Below, one piece after another: positions 1 to 9,217 of a DNA stretch of 34,106 nucleotides. Made by a program: the position numbers and the translations under genes. The notes below the pieces were generated by a model. It ran no database searches. It saw only the letters and a list, made by a program, of their open reading frames with translations, and was not told the origin of the DNA. The stretch spans positions 1-34,106 of the forward strand of contig JAFDYE010000706.1 in NCBI GenBank assembly GCA_018267585.1, written 5' to 3'. This stretch comes from Bacteroidota bacterium (GTDB taxonomy: Bacteria; Bacteroidota; Bacteroidia; Chitinophagales; Chitinophagaceae). The first letter of the stretch is position 1. Each line of letters starts with the position of its first letter.

Positions 1-1
1 G

Positions 2-1108
2 ATGAAAAATATTTGTAGATCTGTCAGTTCGCTGCTCTCCTTCGCCCTCGTCGGAAGCGTTCTGCTCCAGTCCTGCAGCTCCGAGGCTAACAAGCCGGTT
101 GCAGAAAAAGAAAAATTCGCTATCCCCGACACCGTCATGAAGACCCTGCGGATTGATACGGTGAAGACCTCGCAGCTGATCAACGCCATTACGCTGACCG
201 GTAAGGTCGGTTCGGACGAAGACCACGTCGTCCCTGTCAACGCGCTGGTCACGGGGAATGTCCAGGACGTCAAGGTCGCCCTGGGCGACTACGTCAAGGC
301 CGGGCAGGTGCTGGCGGTCATCCGCAGCGCCGAGATGGCCGGATACGGCAACGACCTTATCAACGCCCAGTCCAACCTGCGCGTGGCAGAGACCAATCTG
401 CAAAAGACCAAGGACCTCTACAAGAGCGGACTCGCCTCCATGACCGACTCGCTGAATGCGGAAGTGACGCTGCAGCAGGCAAAGTCCGAGCTCAACCGCG
501 TTCAGCAGGTCCTGAAGATCAACGGCGGCAGCACCCAGGGCGAATTCGTTGTCAAGGCTCCCATCAGCGGCTTTATAGTTCAGAAATCGGCCATCAACAA
601 CATGGCTATCCGCAGTGACAACAGCACGTCGCTGTTCACTATCTCCGACCTCAAAGATGTCTGGATCCAGGCCAACGTCTACGAATCGAATATTTCTTTG
701 ATCAAGCAGGGCGAGAATGTCGACGTTACTACCCTCGCCTATCCTGGCAAAGTGTTCAAAGGCAAGATCGACAAGGTGATGAACGTCCTCGACCCTTCCA
801 GCAAGGTCATGAAGGTCCGGGTAGTGCTGCCCAACCCTGACTACCTGCTGAAACCCGAGATGTACGCCAGCATTACCGTCTCCGACAAAGAGAACAAACA
901 GTGCCTGAGCATCCCTTCCCAGGCCCTGATCTTCGACCATAGCCAGTACTACGTACTCGTGTACAACAGCAAAACGGATGTAAAGATCACGCCTGTTCAG
1001 GTGATCAATACCGTTGGTGAAAGAACCTATCTGGCCTCGGGAGTGAACGACGGCGACAAGGTAATTACTACCCAGGCGATCCTTATTTATAACGCACTAA
1101 ACAGCTAG
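2..1108 (+). CDS. Efflux RND periplasmic adaptor lipoprotein (HlyD/CzcB type)
   Basis: Membrane-fusion protein that links an inner-membrane RND pump to an outer-membrane channel. The 368-residue protein starts with a lipoprotein signal; its lipobox LQSC places the lipidated cysteine at residue 25, so it is probably anchored facing the periplasm. A biotinyl-lipoyl-like half follows (about residues 75-110, with VKVALGDYVKAGQVLAVI), then a helical hairpin (about 118-170), the second lipoyl half (VKAPISGFIV), and beta-barrel and membrane-proximal domains to the end. Length and order fit CzcB/CusB-class adaptors. The gene lies 113 bases upstream of a CzcA-type pump on the same strand, so they are probably one system. 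The matching outer-membrane factor gene is not seen and may lie left of the window. The ATG two bases into the window gives a complete signal peptide, so I take it as the true start. Metal specificity cannot be read from the adaptor. Confidence 0.9.
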   Translation: MKNICRSVSSLLSFALVGSVLLQSCSSEANKPVAEKEKFAIPDTVMKTLRIDTVKTSQLINAITLTGKVGSDEDHVVPVNALVTGNVQDVKVALGDYVKAGQVLAVIRSAEMAGYGNDLINAQSNLRVAETNLQKTKDLYKSGLASMTDSLNAEVTLQQAKSELNRVQQVLKINGGSTQGEFVVKAPISGFIVQKSAINNMAIRSDNSTSLFTISDLKDVWIQANVYESNISLIKQGENVDVTTLAYPGKVFKGKIDKVMNVLDPSSKVMKVRVVLPNPDYLLKPEMYASITVSDKENKQCLSIPSQALIFDHSQYYVLVYNSKTDVKITPVQVINTVGERTYLASGVNDGDKVITTQAILIYNALNS

Positions 1109-1221
1109 TACTCTCCTCATATATCTGACTGACCTAAGAAGCCTGCTGATCTAACGAAACCCCATCTCTCCGGACGGGGTGGCTGCATCTTTTTATTAAA
1201 AACCTTTCAACTTTAAGGAAG

Positions 1222-4200
1222 ATGAATAAGCTTCTTAGGGCTATTATTGGGTTCTCTTTAAAGAACCGCTACTTCATATTCTTCTGTACGCTGCTGTTGC
1301 TGGTATCCGGCATACTCACTTTCAGGAGCATGCCGATCGAGGCTTTTCCCGACGTCACCAATACAGAAATAAGCATCATCACCCAGTGGCCGGGCCGGAG
1401 CGCGGAAGAGATCGAGAAATTCATCACCATCCCTATCGAGATCGCGATGAACCCTGTGCAGCAGAAGATATCCCTTCGCTCGACCAGCATCTTCGGGCTT
1501 TCCTACGTAAAGCTGATCTTCGAGGACGGGGTCGTAGACAAGGACGCACGTCTCCAGGTCAATTCCCTGCTGGCGAATGTCACACTCCCGGATGGTATCC
1601 AGCCGCAGGTACAGCCTCCGACGGGGCCTACCGGGGAGATATTCCGCTATACGCTGAAGAGCGGCATCCGTGACGAACGCGAGCTCAAGACCATGCAGGA
1701 CTGGGTGATCGACCGCCAGCTGCGGGCCGTCCCGGGCGTCGCCGATATCGTCAGCTTTGGCGGCCGCGTCAAGACCTATGAGATAAAGGTGGACCCGGGC
1801 AAGCTCTCTAACTTAGGCATCACGCCGCTGGACGTATTCTCCGCCGTTCAGAAAAGCAATATCAATATCGGCGGCGACTTTATCGTTCGGAACAACCAGG
1901 CCTATGTGGTGCGGGGCATCGGCCTGCTGAACGATATACACGAGATCCGAAATATCATCGTCACCAATATCAACGAAGTTCCGGTCCTGGTCAAGGACGT
2001 CGCCGAAGTCGAGATATCCAACCTCCCAAGGCTGGGCCACGTGGGGCGGGCGGATCACGTGGAGGACCATACCAATAGTGGTACTCCCTCATCCAATAAG
2101 GCTAATGGCGGCCCTTCGGGCGGGTCTCCTCCGTCGACCCGGGCAGGCCACGCCGCAGTCGAAGACCAGGACGACGTCGTCGAAGCCATCATCATCATGC
2201 GAAAGGGTATGAACCCGACCGAAGTGGTGCAGGCTGTCAAGAAAAAGATCGACAAATTGAACGACCTGGTCCTCCCGAAGGACACGAAAATCATTCCCTA
2301 CTACGACCGGGAGAACCTCATTCACTACGCGACCCACACTGTATTGCACAACCTGGTAGAAGGCATCCTGCTGGTAACCCTGCTGGTCTCGATATTCATG
2401 TTCAACTGGCGGACCACGCTGATCGTATCTATCATCATCCCGCTGGCACTACTGTTCGCCTTTATCTGTCTGCACCTGATGGGCATGTCGGCTAACCTTC
2501 TGTCGCTGGGCGCCGTGGACTTCGGCATTATCATCGACGGCGCCGTGGTCATGGTCGAAGGGCTGTTCGTGATCCTCGACCACCAGGCGCGCGAAGTGGG
2601 TATGGAGCGGTTCAATAAAATGGCGAAAATGGGGCTGATCCGCAGGCAGGGGACCCAGCTGGGCAAGGCCATCTTCTTCGCGAAGCTGATCATCATCACG
2701 GGTCTGCTGCCGATCTTTGCCTTCCAGAAGGTGGAAGGAAAGCTTTTCTCTCCCCTCGCCTATACCCTTGGATTCGCGCTGCTGGGGGCGCTGATCACGA
2801 CGCTCACGCTGGTGCCGGTGCTCATCAACGTCCTCCTTCGCAAGAACGTCCACGAGAAGCACAATCCCTTCGCCCATTTCCTGACCGCGATGATGGTGAA
2901 AGGCTTTATGTTCCACTGGAAGCACAAGAGGACGACCATTGCCGTCAGCTTTCTCATCATCATCGGCGGCTTCTATGCCTTTACCCTTCTCGGGTCGGAA
3001 TTCCTGCCCGAGCTGGACGAGGGCGCCATCTGGTTGAGAGCACAGCTGCCGTATAGCGCCTCGCTGGACGAGAGCGTACAGACGGCCAGACAGGTGCGGA
3101 GCATCCTCATGGGCTTCCCGCAGGTAAAGACCGTCGCATCCCAGACAGGACGCCCCGACGACGGGACGGATGTGACCGGCTTTTACAACAACGAATTCGA
3201 CATCATCCTGTATCCGGAAGACGAATGGAACCCGCATATCACAAAGGACGAGCTCGTCGACCAGATGCACGAAAAGCTGTCCGGCCTTCCCGGCGTGGAC
3301 CTCAACTTCTCCCAGCCGATCAGCGACAATATCGAAGAGGCCGTCTCCGGCGTAAAAGGCTCCATCTGCGTCAAGGTCTTCGGCGACAGCCTCGACTATA
3401 TGGAAGGGAAAGTGACCGAAATAAGCGAGATCCTGAAACACGTGCGCGGCATCGATGATCTGGGGGTCATCAAGAACATCGGGCAGCCCGAACTGGATAT
3501 CGACCTCGACCAGCAGCGGATGGCGCTATACGGCGTCGCCACGGCCGATGCCAACGCCGTCATCCAGATGGCCATCGGCGGGAAAGCAGCCTCTTCGTTG
3601 TACGAAGGGATCAAACAGTTCGACATCCGGGTTCGCTATCCGGAAGCCTATCGCGCTACCGTAGACGATATCGGCAACCTGCTCGTACCGAGCCCGAACG
3701 GGTCGAAGGTGCCCGTACGGGAGATCGCCACCATCCTGCAAAAGACCGGGCCCTGCCTGATCTTCAGGGATGACAACGAAAGGTATGCAGCCCTCAAGTT
3801 CTCCGTACGCGGCCGGGATATGGGCAGCACCATTGCAGAAGCGCAGGAGAAAGTGAACAAGGCGGTGTCCCTCAAGAAAGGCTATACCATGGTCTGGCAG
3901 GGCGACTTCGAGAACCAGCAGCGCGCCACGCTGCGGCTCGAGCAGGTGGTGCCCATCAGCCTCCTGCTGATCTTTATCCTGCTGTTCGTCATGTTCGGCA
4001 ACCTGAAGGACGCAGGGCTGGTGTTCCTGAACGTTCCGTTCGCGATCGTTGGGGGCGTGATCGCCCTCCACCTGACGGGGACGAACTTCAGCATCTCGGC
4101 GGGCATCGGCTTTATCGCCCTGTTCGGTATCTGTATACAGGACGGAGTACTGCTGATCACCGTTTTCAAGCACAACCTGGAACACCTGCGCAATGAGAGC

Positions 4201-4458
4201 AATACGCTGTACACGGCCATTAGATTGGGCGTCAACTCGAGGATAAGACCGGTGATGATGACGGCGCTGATGGCGGCCATCGGTCTGCTGCCGGCGGCCA
4301 TCTCCCATGGCATCGGCTCGGAAAGCAGCCGCCCGCTGGCGCGTGTGGTCATCGGGGGAATACTGTGCGCGATGTTCTTCTCGCTGCTGGTATTTCCGCT
4401 GATCTTTGCATGGGCCTACCGCAACGTGGACAGGAAGCACCAGGCTGCCGTCGAATAG
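1222..4458 (+). CDS. CzcA-family heavy-metal RND efflux pump, with internal low-complexity insertion
   Basis: Inner-membrane proton/metal antiporter of the heavy-metal-efflux RND family, 1078 residues, close to the usual size. The start is an ATG directly after an AAGGAAG purine stretch. The first transmembrane helix is near residues 13-33. The proton-relay helix carries D433, D439 and E446 in the motif DFGIIIDGAVVMVE, typical of CzcA/CusA. The periplasmic region has the CzcA-like NFSQPI and VSGVKGSICVKVFG motifs. The positions that hold the copper-binding methionines in CusA do not appear to hold Met here, which favours divalent cations (Co, Zn, Ni, Cd) over Cu/Ag; this is inferred. Compared with the second pump in the window, a segment of about 24 extra residues rich in Gly, Ser, Pro, Thr and His lies around residues 279-316. 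The frame stays open through it. The gene follows the adaptor and precedes a DUF2279-like gene by 21 bases. Confidence 0.95.
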   Translation: MNKLLRAIIGFSLKNRYFIFFCTLLLLVSGILTFRSMPIEAFPDVTNTEISIITQWPGRSAEEIEKFITIPIEIAMNPVQQKISLRSTSIFGLSYVKLIFEDGVVDKDARLQVNSLLANVTLPDGIQPQVQPPTGPTGEIFRYTLKSGIRDERELKTMQDWVIDRQLRAVPGVADIVSFGGRVKTYEIKVDPGKLSNLGITPLDVFSAVQKSNINIGGDFIVRNNQAYVVRGIGLLNDIHEIRNIIVTNINEVPVLVKDVAEVEISNLPRLGHVGRADHVEDHTNSGTPSSNKANGGPSGGSPPSTRAGHAAVEDQDDVVEAIIIMRKGMNPTEVVQAVKKKIDKLNDLVLPKDTKIIPYYDRENLIHYATHTVLHNLVEGILLVTLLVSIFMFNWRTTLIVSIIIPLALLFAFICLHLMGMSANLLSLGAVDFGIIIDGAVVMVEGLFVILDHQAREVGMERFNKMAKMGLIRRQGTQLGKAIFFAKLIIITGLLPIFAFQKVEGKLFSPLAYTLGFALLGALITTLTLVPVLINVLLRKNVHEKHNPFAHFLTAMMVKGFMFHWKHKRTTIAVSFLIIIGGFYAFTLLGSEFLPELDEGAIWLRAQLPYSASLDESVQTARQVRSILMGFPQVKTVASQTGRPDDGTDVTGFYNNEFDIILYPEDEWNPHITKDELVDQMHEKLSGLPGVDLNFSQPISDNIEEAVSGVKGSICVKVFGDSLDYMEGKVTEISEILKHVRGIDDLGVIKNIGQPELDIDLDQQRMALYGVATADANAVIQMAIGGKAASSLYEGIKQFDIRVRYPEAYRATVDDIGNLLVPSPNGSKVPVREIATILQKTGPCLIFRDDNERYAALKFSVRGRDMGSTIAEAQEKVNKAVSLKKGYTMVWQGDFENQQRATLRLEQVVPISLLLIFILLFVMFGNLKDAGLVFLNVPFAIVGGVIALHLTGTNFSISAGIGFIALFGICIQDGVLLITVFKHNLEHLRNESNTLYTAIRLGVNSRIRPVMMTALMAAIGLLPAAISHGIGSESSRPLARVVIGGILCAMFFSLLVFPLIFAWAYRNVDRKHQAAVE

Positions 4459-4479
4459 ATATTTTACCTATCTTTCGGC

Positions 4480-5394
4480 ATGCAATTGAAAAAATATTGC
4501 CTTTCGTTCGCCCTGTCCCTCCTGTGCTTTTCCCTTTCGGCGCAGAACTTCTTTAAACCGTCACCTACTTATAACCCCGGCCGTGTCAATGGTACGATCA
4601 TCGTTGAATCCGCCATCGGCACGGCCATTACCATCGGCCTCAACTATCTCTGGTATAAAAAATTCGCCCATAGCAAATTCCACTACTTCAACGACAACAA
4701 CGAATGGCTCAACGTAGACAAGGTTGGACACGCGACTACGGCCTACAATATCGCGGCCATCCAGAGCGACGTCCTGCACTGGGGCGGGGTCAGGCCCGGG
4801 ACGGCGGCGCTGATCGGTACGGGGACGGCCCTCGCATTTATGTCCATGATCGAGATACTGGACGGGCATTCCGAAAAATGGGGATTCTCCAAGGGAGACA
4901 TGCTGGCGAACCTGGCCGGATGCCTTTTATACGAGGGGCAGTATCTCCTATGGGGACAGCAGCGGATCAGCCTCAAATATTCCTATCACGGGACGATCTT
5001 CCCGTCCTACCATCCCACAGAGCTGGGCAGCAATTTGCCCCAGCGCATGCTCAAGGACTACAATGGTCAGAGCTACTGGCTGTCCTTCAATATCGCCTCG
5101 TTCTTACCCGCCTCCAGTGGATTTCCGCAGTGGCTGAACGTCTCCGCGGGGTATGGAGCGGAAGGAATGATCGGCGCCGAGCGGAATCCGACCGAGATAA
5201 ATGGAAGGACGATTCCCGGCTACCGGCGCTACCGCCAATTTTATCTATCCTTTGACACTGACCTTTACCGGGTCGACGGGCTCTCCCCCCTTTCTACTAC
5301 TCTGTTGAAAATCAACCGCACATTTAAAATGCCGGCGCCCGCGCTGGAATGGAATGAAGTCGATAAGCTTAAATTCCATTTTTTTTACTATTAA
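4480..5394 (+). CDS. DUF2279-like predicted periplasmic/envelope protein
   Basis: A 304-residue protein with an N-terminal signal peptide ending near residue 21 (LSAQ). The body resembles the DUF2279 family, predicted periplasmic proteins of unknown function. Visible hallmarks are a conserved VDKVGHATTAY segment, a hydrophobic stretch around TAALIGTGTALAFMSMIEILDG, and GFSKGDMLANLAGCLLYEGQ. The C-terminal third is rich in aromatic and beta-prone residues and could be part of an outer-membrane or periplasmic beta structure. It sits 21 bases after one CzcA-type pump and 70 bases before the other, on the same strand, so it may be co-expressed with metal efflux. No catalytic motif is seen. The family assignment is from memory of motif patterns and the biological role is unknown. 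Confidence 0.8.
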   Translation: MQLKKYCLSFALSLLCFSLSAQNFFKPSPTYNPGRVNGTIIVESAIGTAITIGLNYLWYKKFAHSKFHYFNDNNEWLNVDKVGHATTAYNIAAIQSDVLHWGGVRPGTAALIGTGTALAFMSMIEILDGHSEKWGFSKGDMLANLAGCLLYEGQYLLWGQQRISLKYSYHGTIFPSYHPTELGSNLPQRMLKDYNGQSYWLSFNIASFLPASSGFPQWLNVSAGYGAEGMIGAERNPTEINGRTIPGYRRYRQFYLSFDTDLYRVDGLSPLSTTLLKINRTFKMPAPALEWNEVDKLKFHFFYY

Positions 5395-5464
5395 TTTGTT
5401 AATCAGGGCAATGGGTTAACTTCCGCTTAACTTTTCATTAACTTGCCGACCATAATTTTATCGG

Positions 5465-8400
5465 ATGAACAAAGTGCTCAAAGGTATCCTGGCCTTCTCT
5501 CTTAAGAACAAATATTTCATCTTCTTTGCGACGGCGCTGCTGGTAGTTTATGGGATCATCACCTTCAAGAACATGCCGATCGAGGCGTTTCCTGACGTAA
5601 CCAATACCGAGATCACGATCATTACGCAATGGCCCGGCCGCAGCGCAGAGGAGGTCGAAAAGTTTGTTACTATACCGGTCGAGCTGGCGATGAACCCGGT
5701 GCAAAAGAAGACCAGTCTTCGAAGCACCACCATCTTCGGCCTCTCGGTGGTCAAGCTGATCTTTGAGGACGGGGTACAGGACACCTATGCCCGTCAGCAG
5801 GTCAACAACCTGCTGCACAACGCCGACCTGCCCGACAACGTGGACCCCGACGTCCAGCCACCCACCGGCCCTACGGGTGAAGTATTCCGGTATACATTGG
5901 AGAGCAGCTTCCGTGAAACCCGCGAACTCAAAACCCTCCAGGACTGGGTCGTCGACCGTCAGCTGCGCAGCGTTCCCGGCGTGGCCGACATCGTCAGTTT
6001 TGGCGGCGAGGTCAAGACCTATGAGATACAGGTCAATCCCCAGGTGCTCAATAACCTCGGCATTACTCCCCTCGACGTCTACAATGCCGTGGGGAAGAGC
6101 AACATCAATATCGGCGGTGACGTCATCAAAAAAAACTCACAGGCCTATGTCGTAAGGGGCATCGGGCTGTTGAACGATATCAACGAGATCAGGAACATCA
6201 TCGTAGAGGACAACAACGGCATTCCCGTATTGGTCAAGGATGTCGCCGAGGTCAGGATCTCCAACCTGCCCCGTCTCGGAGAAGTAGGCCGTACCGACGC
6301 GATCGATTCGACCGGCAAGGCCCGCGAGTACAAGAATAACCCCGACGCGGTCGAAGGGCTCGTACTGATGCGAAAAGGCGAAAACCCGGACCATGTGATC
6401 AAGGGTCTAAAAGCGGCAGTGGCCAACCTGAATGACCGTATCCTTCCGGCGGATACCAAGATCGTGCCTTTCTACAACCGCGAAGATCTCATAAAATATG
6501 CAACGCACACGGTATTGCACAACCTGGTAGAGGGCATCCTGCTGGTGACGCTGATCGTCTCGCTGTTCATGTTCAACTGGCGCACCACCCTGATCGTATC
6601 CATCATCATCCCGCTGTCGCTGCTGTTCGCCTTTATCTGTCTCGACTTTATGGGCATGTCGGCGAATCTCCTGTCACTGGGCGCTATTGACTTCGGGATC
6701 ATCATCGACGGAGCCGTGGTCATGGTCGAAGGGTTGTTCGTATTGCTGGACAAGAAAGCCCGCGAGCTCGGGATGGAGCGCTTCAACCGTCTTTCCAAGC
6801 TGGGCCTGATCCGCAAAAGAGGCGCCGAGCTGGGGAAGGCTATCTTCTTCACCAAGCTGATCATCATCACCGCACTGCTGCCCATCTTCTCGTTCCAGAA
6901 GGTCGAGGGCAAGCTCTTCTCGCCACTGGCATATACGCTGGGCTTTGCCTTATTGGGCGCCCTTATCTTTACGCTGACCCTGGTACCCGTAATGGTGAAC
7001 GCGCTGCTTCGCAAGAACGTCAGGGAAAAGCACAATCCGGTAGTGCATTTTATCACGCGCGGCGTCATGGGCGCTTTCCGGTTTACTTTCAAGCACCGGA
7101 AAATGGCGCTGATCGTCAGCACCATCGCCATCGCGGCCGGCTTCTACTGTTTCAAATTCCTTGGCTCGGAGTTCCTTCCCGAACTGAACGAAGGCTCTAT
7201 CTGGGTGCGCGCCACCCTGCCCTACTCCATTTCGCTGGACACTTCGGTATCAAAAGCCGAACAGATGCGGGCGATCATGATCAAATTCCCGCAGGTGCGC
7301 CGGGTGATGTCGCAGACAGGACGTCCCGATGATGGCACCGACGTGGCCGGTTTCTACAACAACGAATTTGGCGTTCAGCTATACCCCCAGGAAGAGTGGA
7401 ACCCGAAGATCACGAAAGAAGAGCTCATCGATACTATGACCAGGGCGCTTTCGGTGATACCCGGCGCCGACCTCAACTTCTCCCAGCCGATCACGGACAA
7501 TGTAGAGGAAGCAGTATCCGGCGTAAAGGGATCTATCTGTGTAAAAATATACGGGGATTCGCTGGACTATATGGAAGAGCAGGCCGACAAGGTCGACCAG
7601 ATACTAAAAAAGGTGCAGGGCATCGAGGATCTGGGGGTCATCCGCAACATCGGGCAGCCCGAGCTGGACATCGACCTCAACCAGCAAAAAATGGCCCTCT
7701 ATGGCGTACAGACGGCGGACGCCAACGCCGTCATCGAGATGGCCATCGGCGGCAAGGCGGTGACGCAGCTGTATGAAGGCATACGGAAATTCGATATCCG
7801 TATCCGGTTCCCCGAACAATACCGCGCGACACAGGACGATATCGGCAACCTGCTGGTGCCGACGCAGACCGGATCCAAGGTGCCCATCCGCGAGATCGCC
7901 TCGATCACGCAGAAGACGGGCCCCTGTCTGATCTTCCACGACGATAACCGGCGCTACTCCGCCGTCAAGTTCTCGGTACGCGGCCGCGACATGGGCAGCA
8001 CTATCGCCGAGGCGCAGCAGAACGTCGACCAGGTGGTCCATCTGAAAAAAGGCTATAGCATGGTCTGGCAAGGCGACTTCGAGAATCAGCAGCGCGCTTC
8101 AAAAAGGCTGTCGCAGGTCGTGCCCATCAGCCTGCTGCTGATATTCCTGCTGTTATTCGTGATGTTCGGGAACCTGAAGGACGCCGGCCTGGTGTTCCTG
8201 AACGTGCCGACGGCCGTCGTGGGAGGTATTCTCGCCCTGCTGATCACAGGGACCAACTTCAGCATCTCGGCGGGCATCGGCTTTATCGCGCTGTTTGGTA
8301 TCTGTATCCTGGAAGGGGTGCTGCTCATCACGGCTTTCAAGCACAACCTGGAAAATATCAGGCATAGTGAAAGTCCGCTGTACACGTCGATCCGGCTGGG

Positions 8401-8635
8401 GGTGAACGAGCTGATCAGGCCCGTTATGATGACGGCCCTGATGGCGACCATCGGCCTGCTGCCCGCGGCGATCTCCACCGGCATCGGTTCGGAGAGCTCC
8501 AGACCGCTGGCGCGGGTAGTCATTGGCGGGTTGATCTGCGCAACGATCTTCTCGTTGCTGATCTTCCCGGTGATCTTCTTCCTTGCCTACCGAAAGGTAG
8601 ATACGCTACACCAGCGAACAGATGATCGACCCTAA
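5465..8635 (+). CDS. CzcA-family heavy-metal RND efflux pump (second copy)
   Basis: A 1056-residue inner-membrane RND antiporter, clearly paralogous to the pump at 1222-4458: they share long identical runs such as EAFPDVTNTEI and THTVLHNLVEGILLVTL. The proton-relay residues are D409, D415 and E422. The periplasmic signature NFSQPITDNVEEAVSGVKGS matches CzcA-type rather than CusA-type pumps, and the CusA methionine triad seems absent. The loop that is enlarged in the first pump is short here (TDAIDSTGKAREYKNNPDAV). No adaptor or outer-membrane factor lies beside it, so it probably shares the adaptor encoded at 2-1108 or uses one encoded elsewhere. A GC-rich hairpin eight bases after its stop codon ends the transcription unit. 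Substrate metal is not determined. Confidence 0.95.
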   Translation: MNKVLKGILAFSLKNKYFIFFATALLVVYGIITFKNMPIEAFPDVTNTEITIITQWPGRSAEEVEKFVTIPVELAMNPVQKKTSLRSTTIFGLSVVKLIFEDGVQDTYARQQVNNLLHNADLPDNVDPDVQPPTGPTGEVFRYTLESSFRETRELKTLQDWVVDRQLRSVPGVADIVSFGGEVKTYEIQVNPQVLNNLGITPLDVYNAVGKSNINIGGDVIKKNSQAYVVRGIGLLNDINEIRNIIVEDNNGIPVLVKDVAEVRISNLPRLGEVGRTDAIDSTGKAREYKNNPDAVEGLVLMRKGENPDHVIKGLKAAVANLNDRILPADTKIVPFYNREDLIKYATHTVLHNLVEGILLVTLIVSLFMFNWRTTLIVSIIIPLSLLFAFICLDFMGMSANLLSLGAIDFGIIIDGAVVMVEGLFVLLDKKARELGMERFNRLSKLGLIRKRGAELGKAIFFTKLIIITALLPIFSFQKVEGKLFSPLAYTLGFALLGALIFTLTLVPVMVNALLRKNVREKHNPVVHFITRGVMGAFRFTFKHRKMALIVSTIAIAAGFYCFKFLGSEFLPELNEGSIWVRATLPYSISLDTSVSKAEQMRAIMIKFPQVRRVMSQTGRPDDGTDVAGFYNNEFGVQLYPQEEWNPKITKEELIDTMTRALSVIPGADLNFSQPITDNVEEAVSGVKGSICVKIYGDSLDYMEEQADKVDQILKKVQGIEDLGVIRNIGQPELDIDLNQQKMALYGVQTADANAVIEMAIGGKAVTQLYEGIRKFDIRIRFPEQYRATQDDIGNLLVPTQTGSKVPIREIASITQKTGPCLIFHDDNRRYSAVKFSVRGRDMGSTIAEAQQNVDQVVHLKKGYSMVWQGDFENQQRASKRLSQVVPISLLLIFLLLFVMFGNLKDAGLVFLNVPTAVVGGILALLITGTNFSISAGIGFIALFGICILEGVLLITAFKHNLENIRHSESPLYTSIRLGVNELIRPVMMTALMATIGLLPAAISTGIGSESSRPLARVVIGGLICATIFSLLIFPVIFFLAYRKVDTLHQRTDDRP

Positions 8636-8642
8636 ATAAAAT

Positions 8643-8672
8643 AAACGCGGCTCAGGCCGCGTTTGTATTTTG
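8643..8672 (+). terminator. Rho-independent-type terminator after second RND pump
   Basis: A perfect 9-bp stem, AAACGCGGC (8643-8651) with GCCGCGTTT (8656-8664), closes a four-base loop TCAG and is followed by the T-rich GTATTTTG. It lies just after the pump stop codon and before the next gene, where a terminator is expected. Confidence 0.75.
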
Positions 8673-8685
8673 TTTACTTTTACCT

Positions 8686-9204
8686 ATGGACTCGAATCTG
8701 CTTTTTATCGCGATCATCTTCGCCCTGCTCGTGGCGGGCACGCTCGTATTTCTGTTCTTAAAACAGCGTAAAGAACTGAAGCTTGCGCAGCAGAACCCAC
8801 CCTCGGACGGCGGCGCCGCCTCCCGGCAGCTACAGCTGCAAGCCTACGAACGGCTGCTGCTGCTGACCGACCGCATCGCGCTGCCCAATCTTATCCAGCG
8901 GGTCAATACGCCGGGACTCAGCGCCCGCGACATGCAGCTGCTGCTGGTGCAGAGCATCCGCCAGGAGTTCGAGCACAACGTCACGCAGCAGATGTACGTT
9001 TCCCCTGAGGCCTGGGACGCAGTCCGGAATTTCAAGGACCAAAATATGCTGATCGTTAACCAGATAGGTTCTTTCCTGTCTCCCGATGCCTCCGGGGCCG
9101 ATCTCAACAAGCATATCCTCGACCTGCTGGTGGAAAATCCGAAGGCTTCCCTGCAGAACGTCGTTTCCGAAGCGCTCAGCTTCGAAGCAAAGAAATTGAT
9201 GTAG
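8686..9204 (+). CDS. Membrane-anchored hypothetical protein upstream of mutase subunit
   Basis: A 172-residue protein with one N-terminal transmembrane helix (about residues 5-25) followed by basic residues (KQRKELK), which suggests a cytoplasmic body. The soluble part is largely helical: about residues 47-110 contain [15 protein letters not shown] and [22 protein letters not shown], and a final helical stretch runs to the C-terminus. No catalytic motif is recognised. It is 13 bases upstream of the methylmalonyl-CoA mutase subunit gene on the same strand and almost certainly co-transcribed with it. I recall similar conserved hypothetical proteins beside this mutase in related bacteria, but I cannot verify that. 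The function is unknown; a role linked to the mutase would be inference from position only. Confidence 0.8.
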   Translation: MDSNLLFIAIIFALLVAGTLVFLFLKQRKELKLAQQNPPSDGGAASRQLQLQAYERLLLLTDRIALPNLIQRVNTPGLSARDMQLLLVQSIRQEFEHNVTQQMYVSPEAWDAVRNFKDQNMLIVNQIGSFLSPDASGADLNKHILDLLVENPKASLQNVVSEALSFEAKKLM

Positions 9205-9217
9205 CTTCGCGCTTGCT

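Noticed and set aside
1159-1193. Hairpin (ACCCC/GGGGT) between adaptor and first pump considered as a terminator
   Set aside because: The stem is only five base pairs with a twelve-base loop, and the T-run begins nine bases after it; at most a weak attenuator.
2056-2169. Insertion in the first pump considered as a frameshift or inserted mobile sequence
   Set aside because: The frame is continuous, flanking motifs align with the paralogue on both sides, and no target duplication or inverted ends were seen.
2449-3441. 330-residue open frame on the minus strand
   Set aside because: Antisense to a well-supported RND pump; composition rich in His, Asp, Gln and Arg as expected of a shadow frame in GC-rich DNA, with no recognisable motifs.
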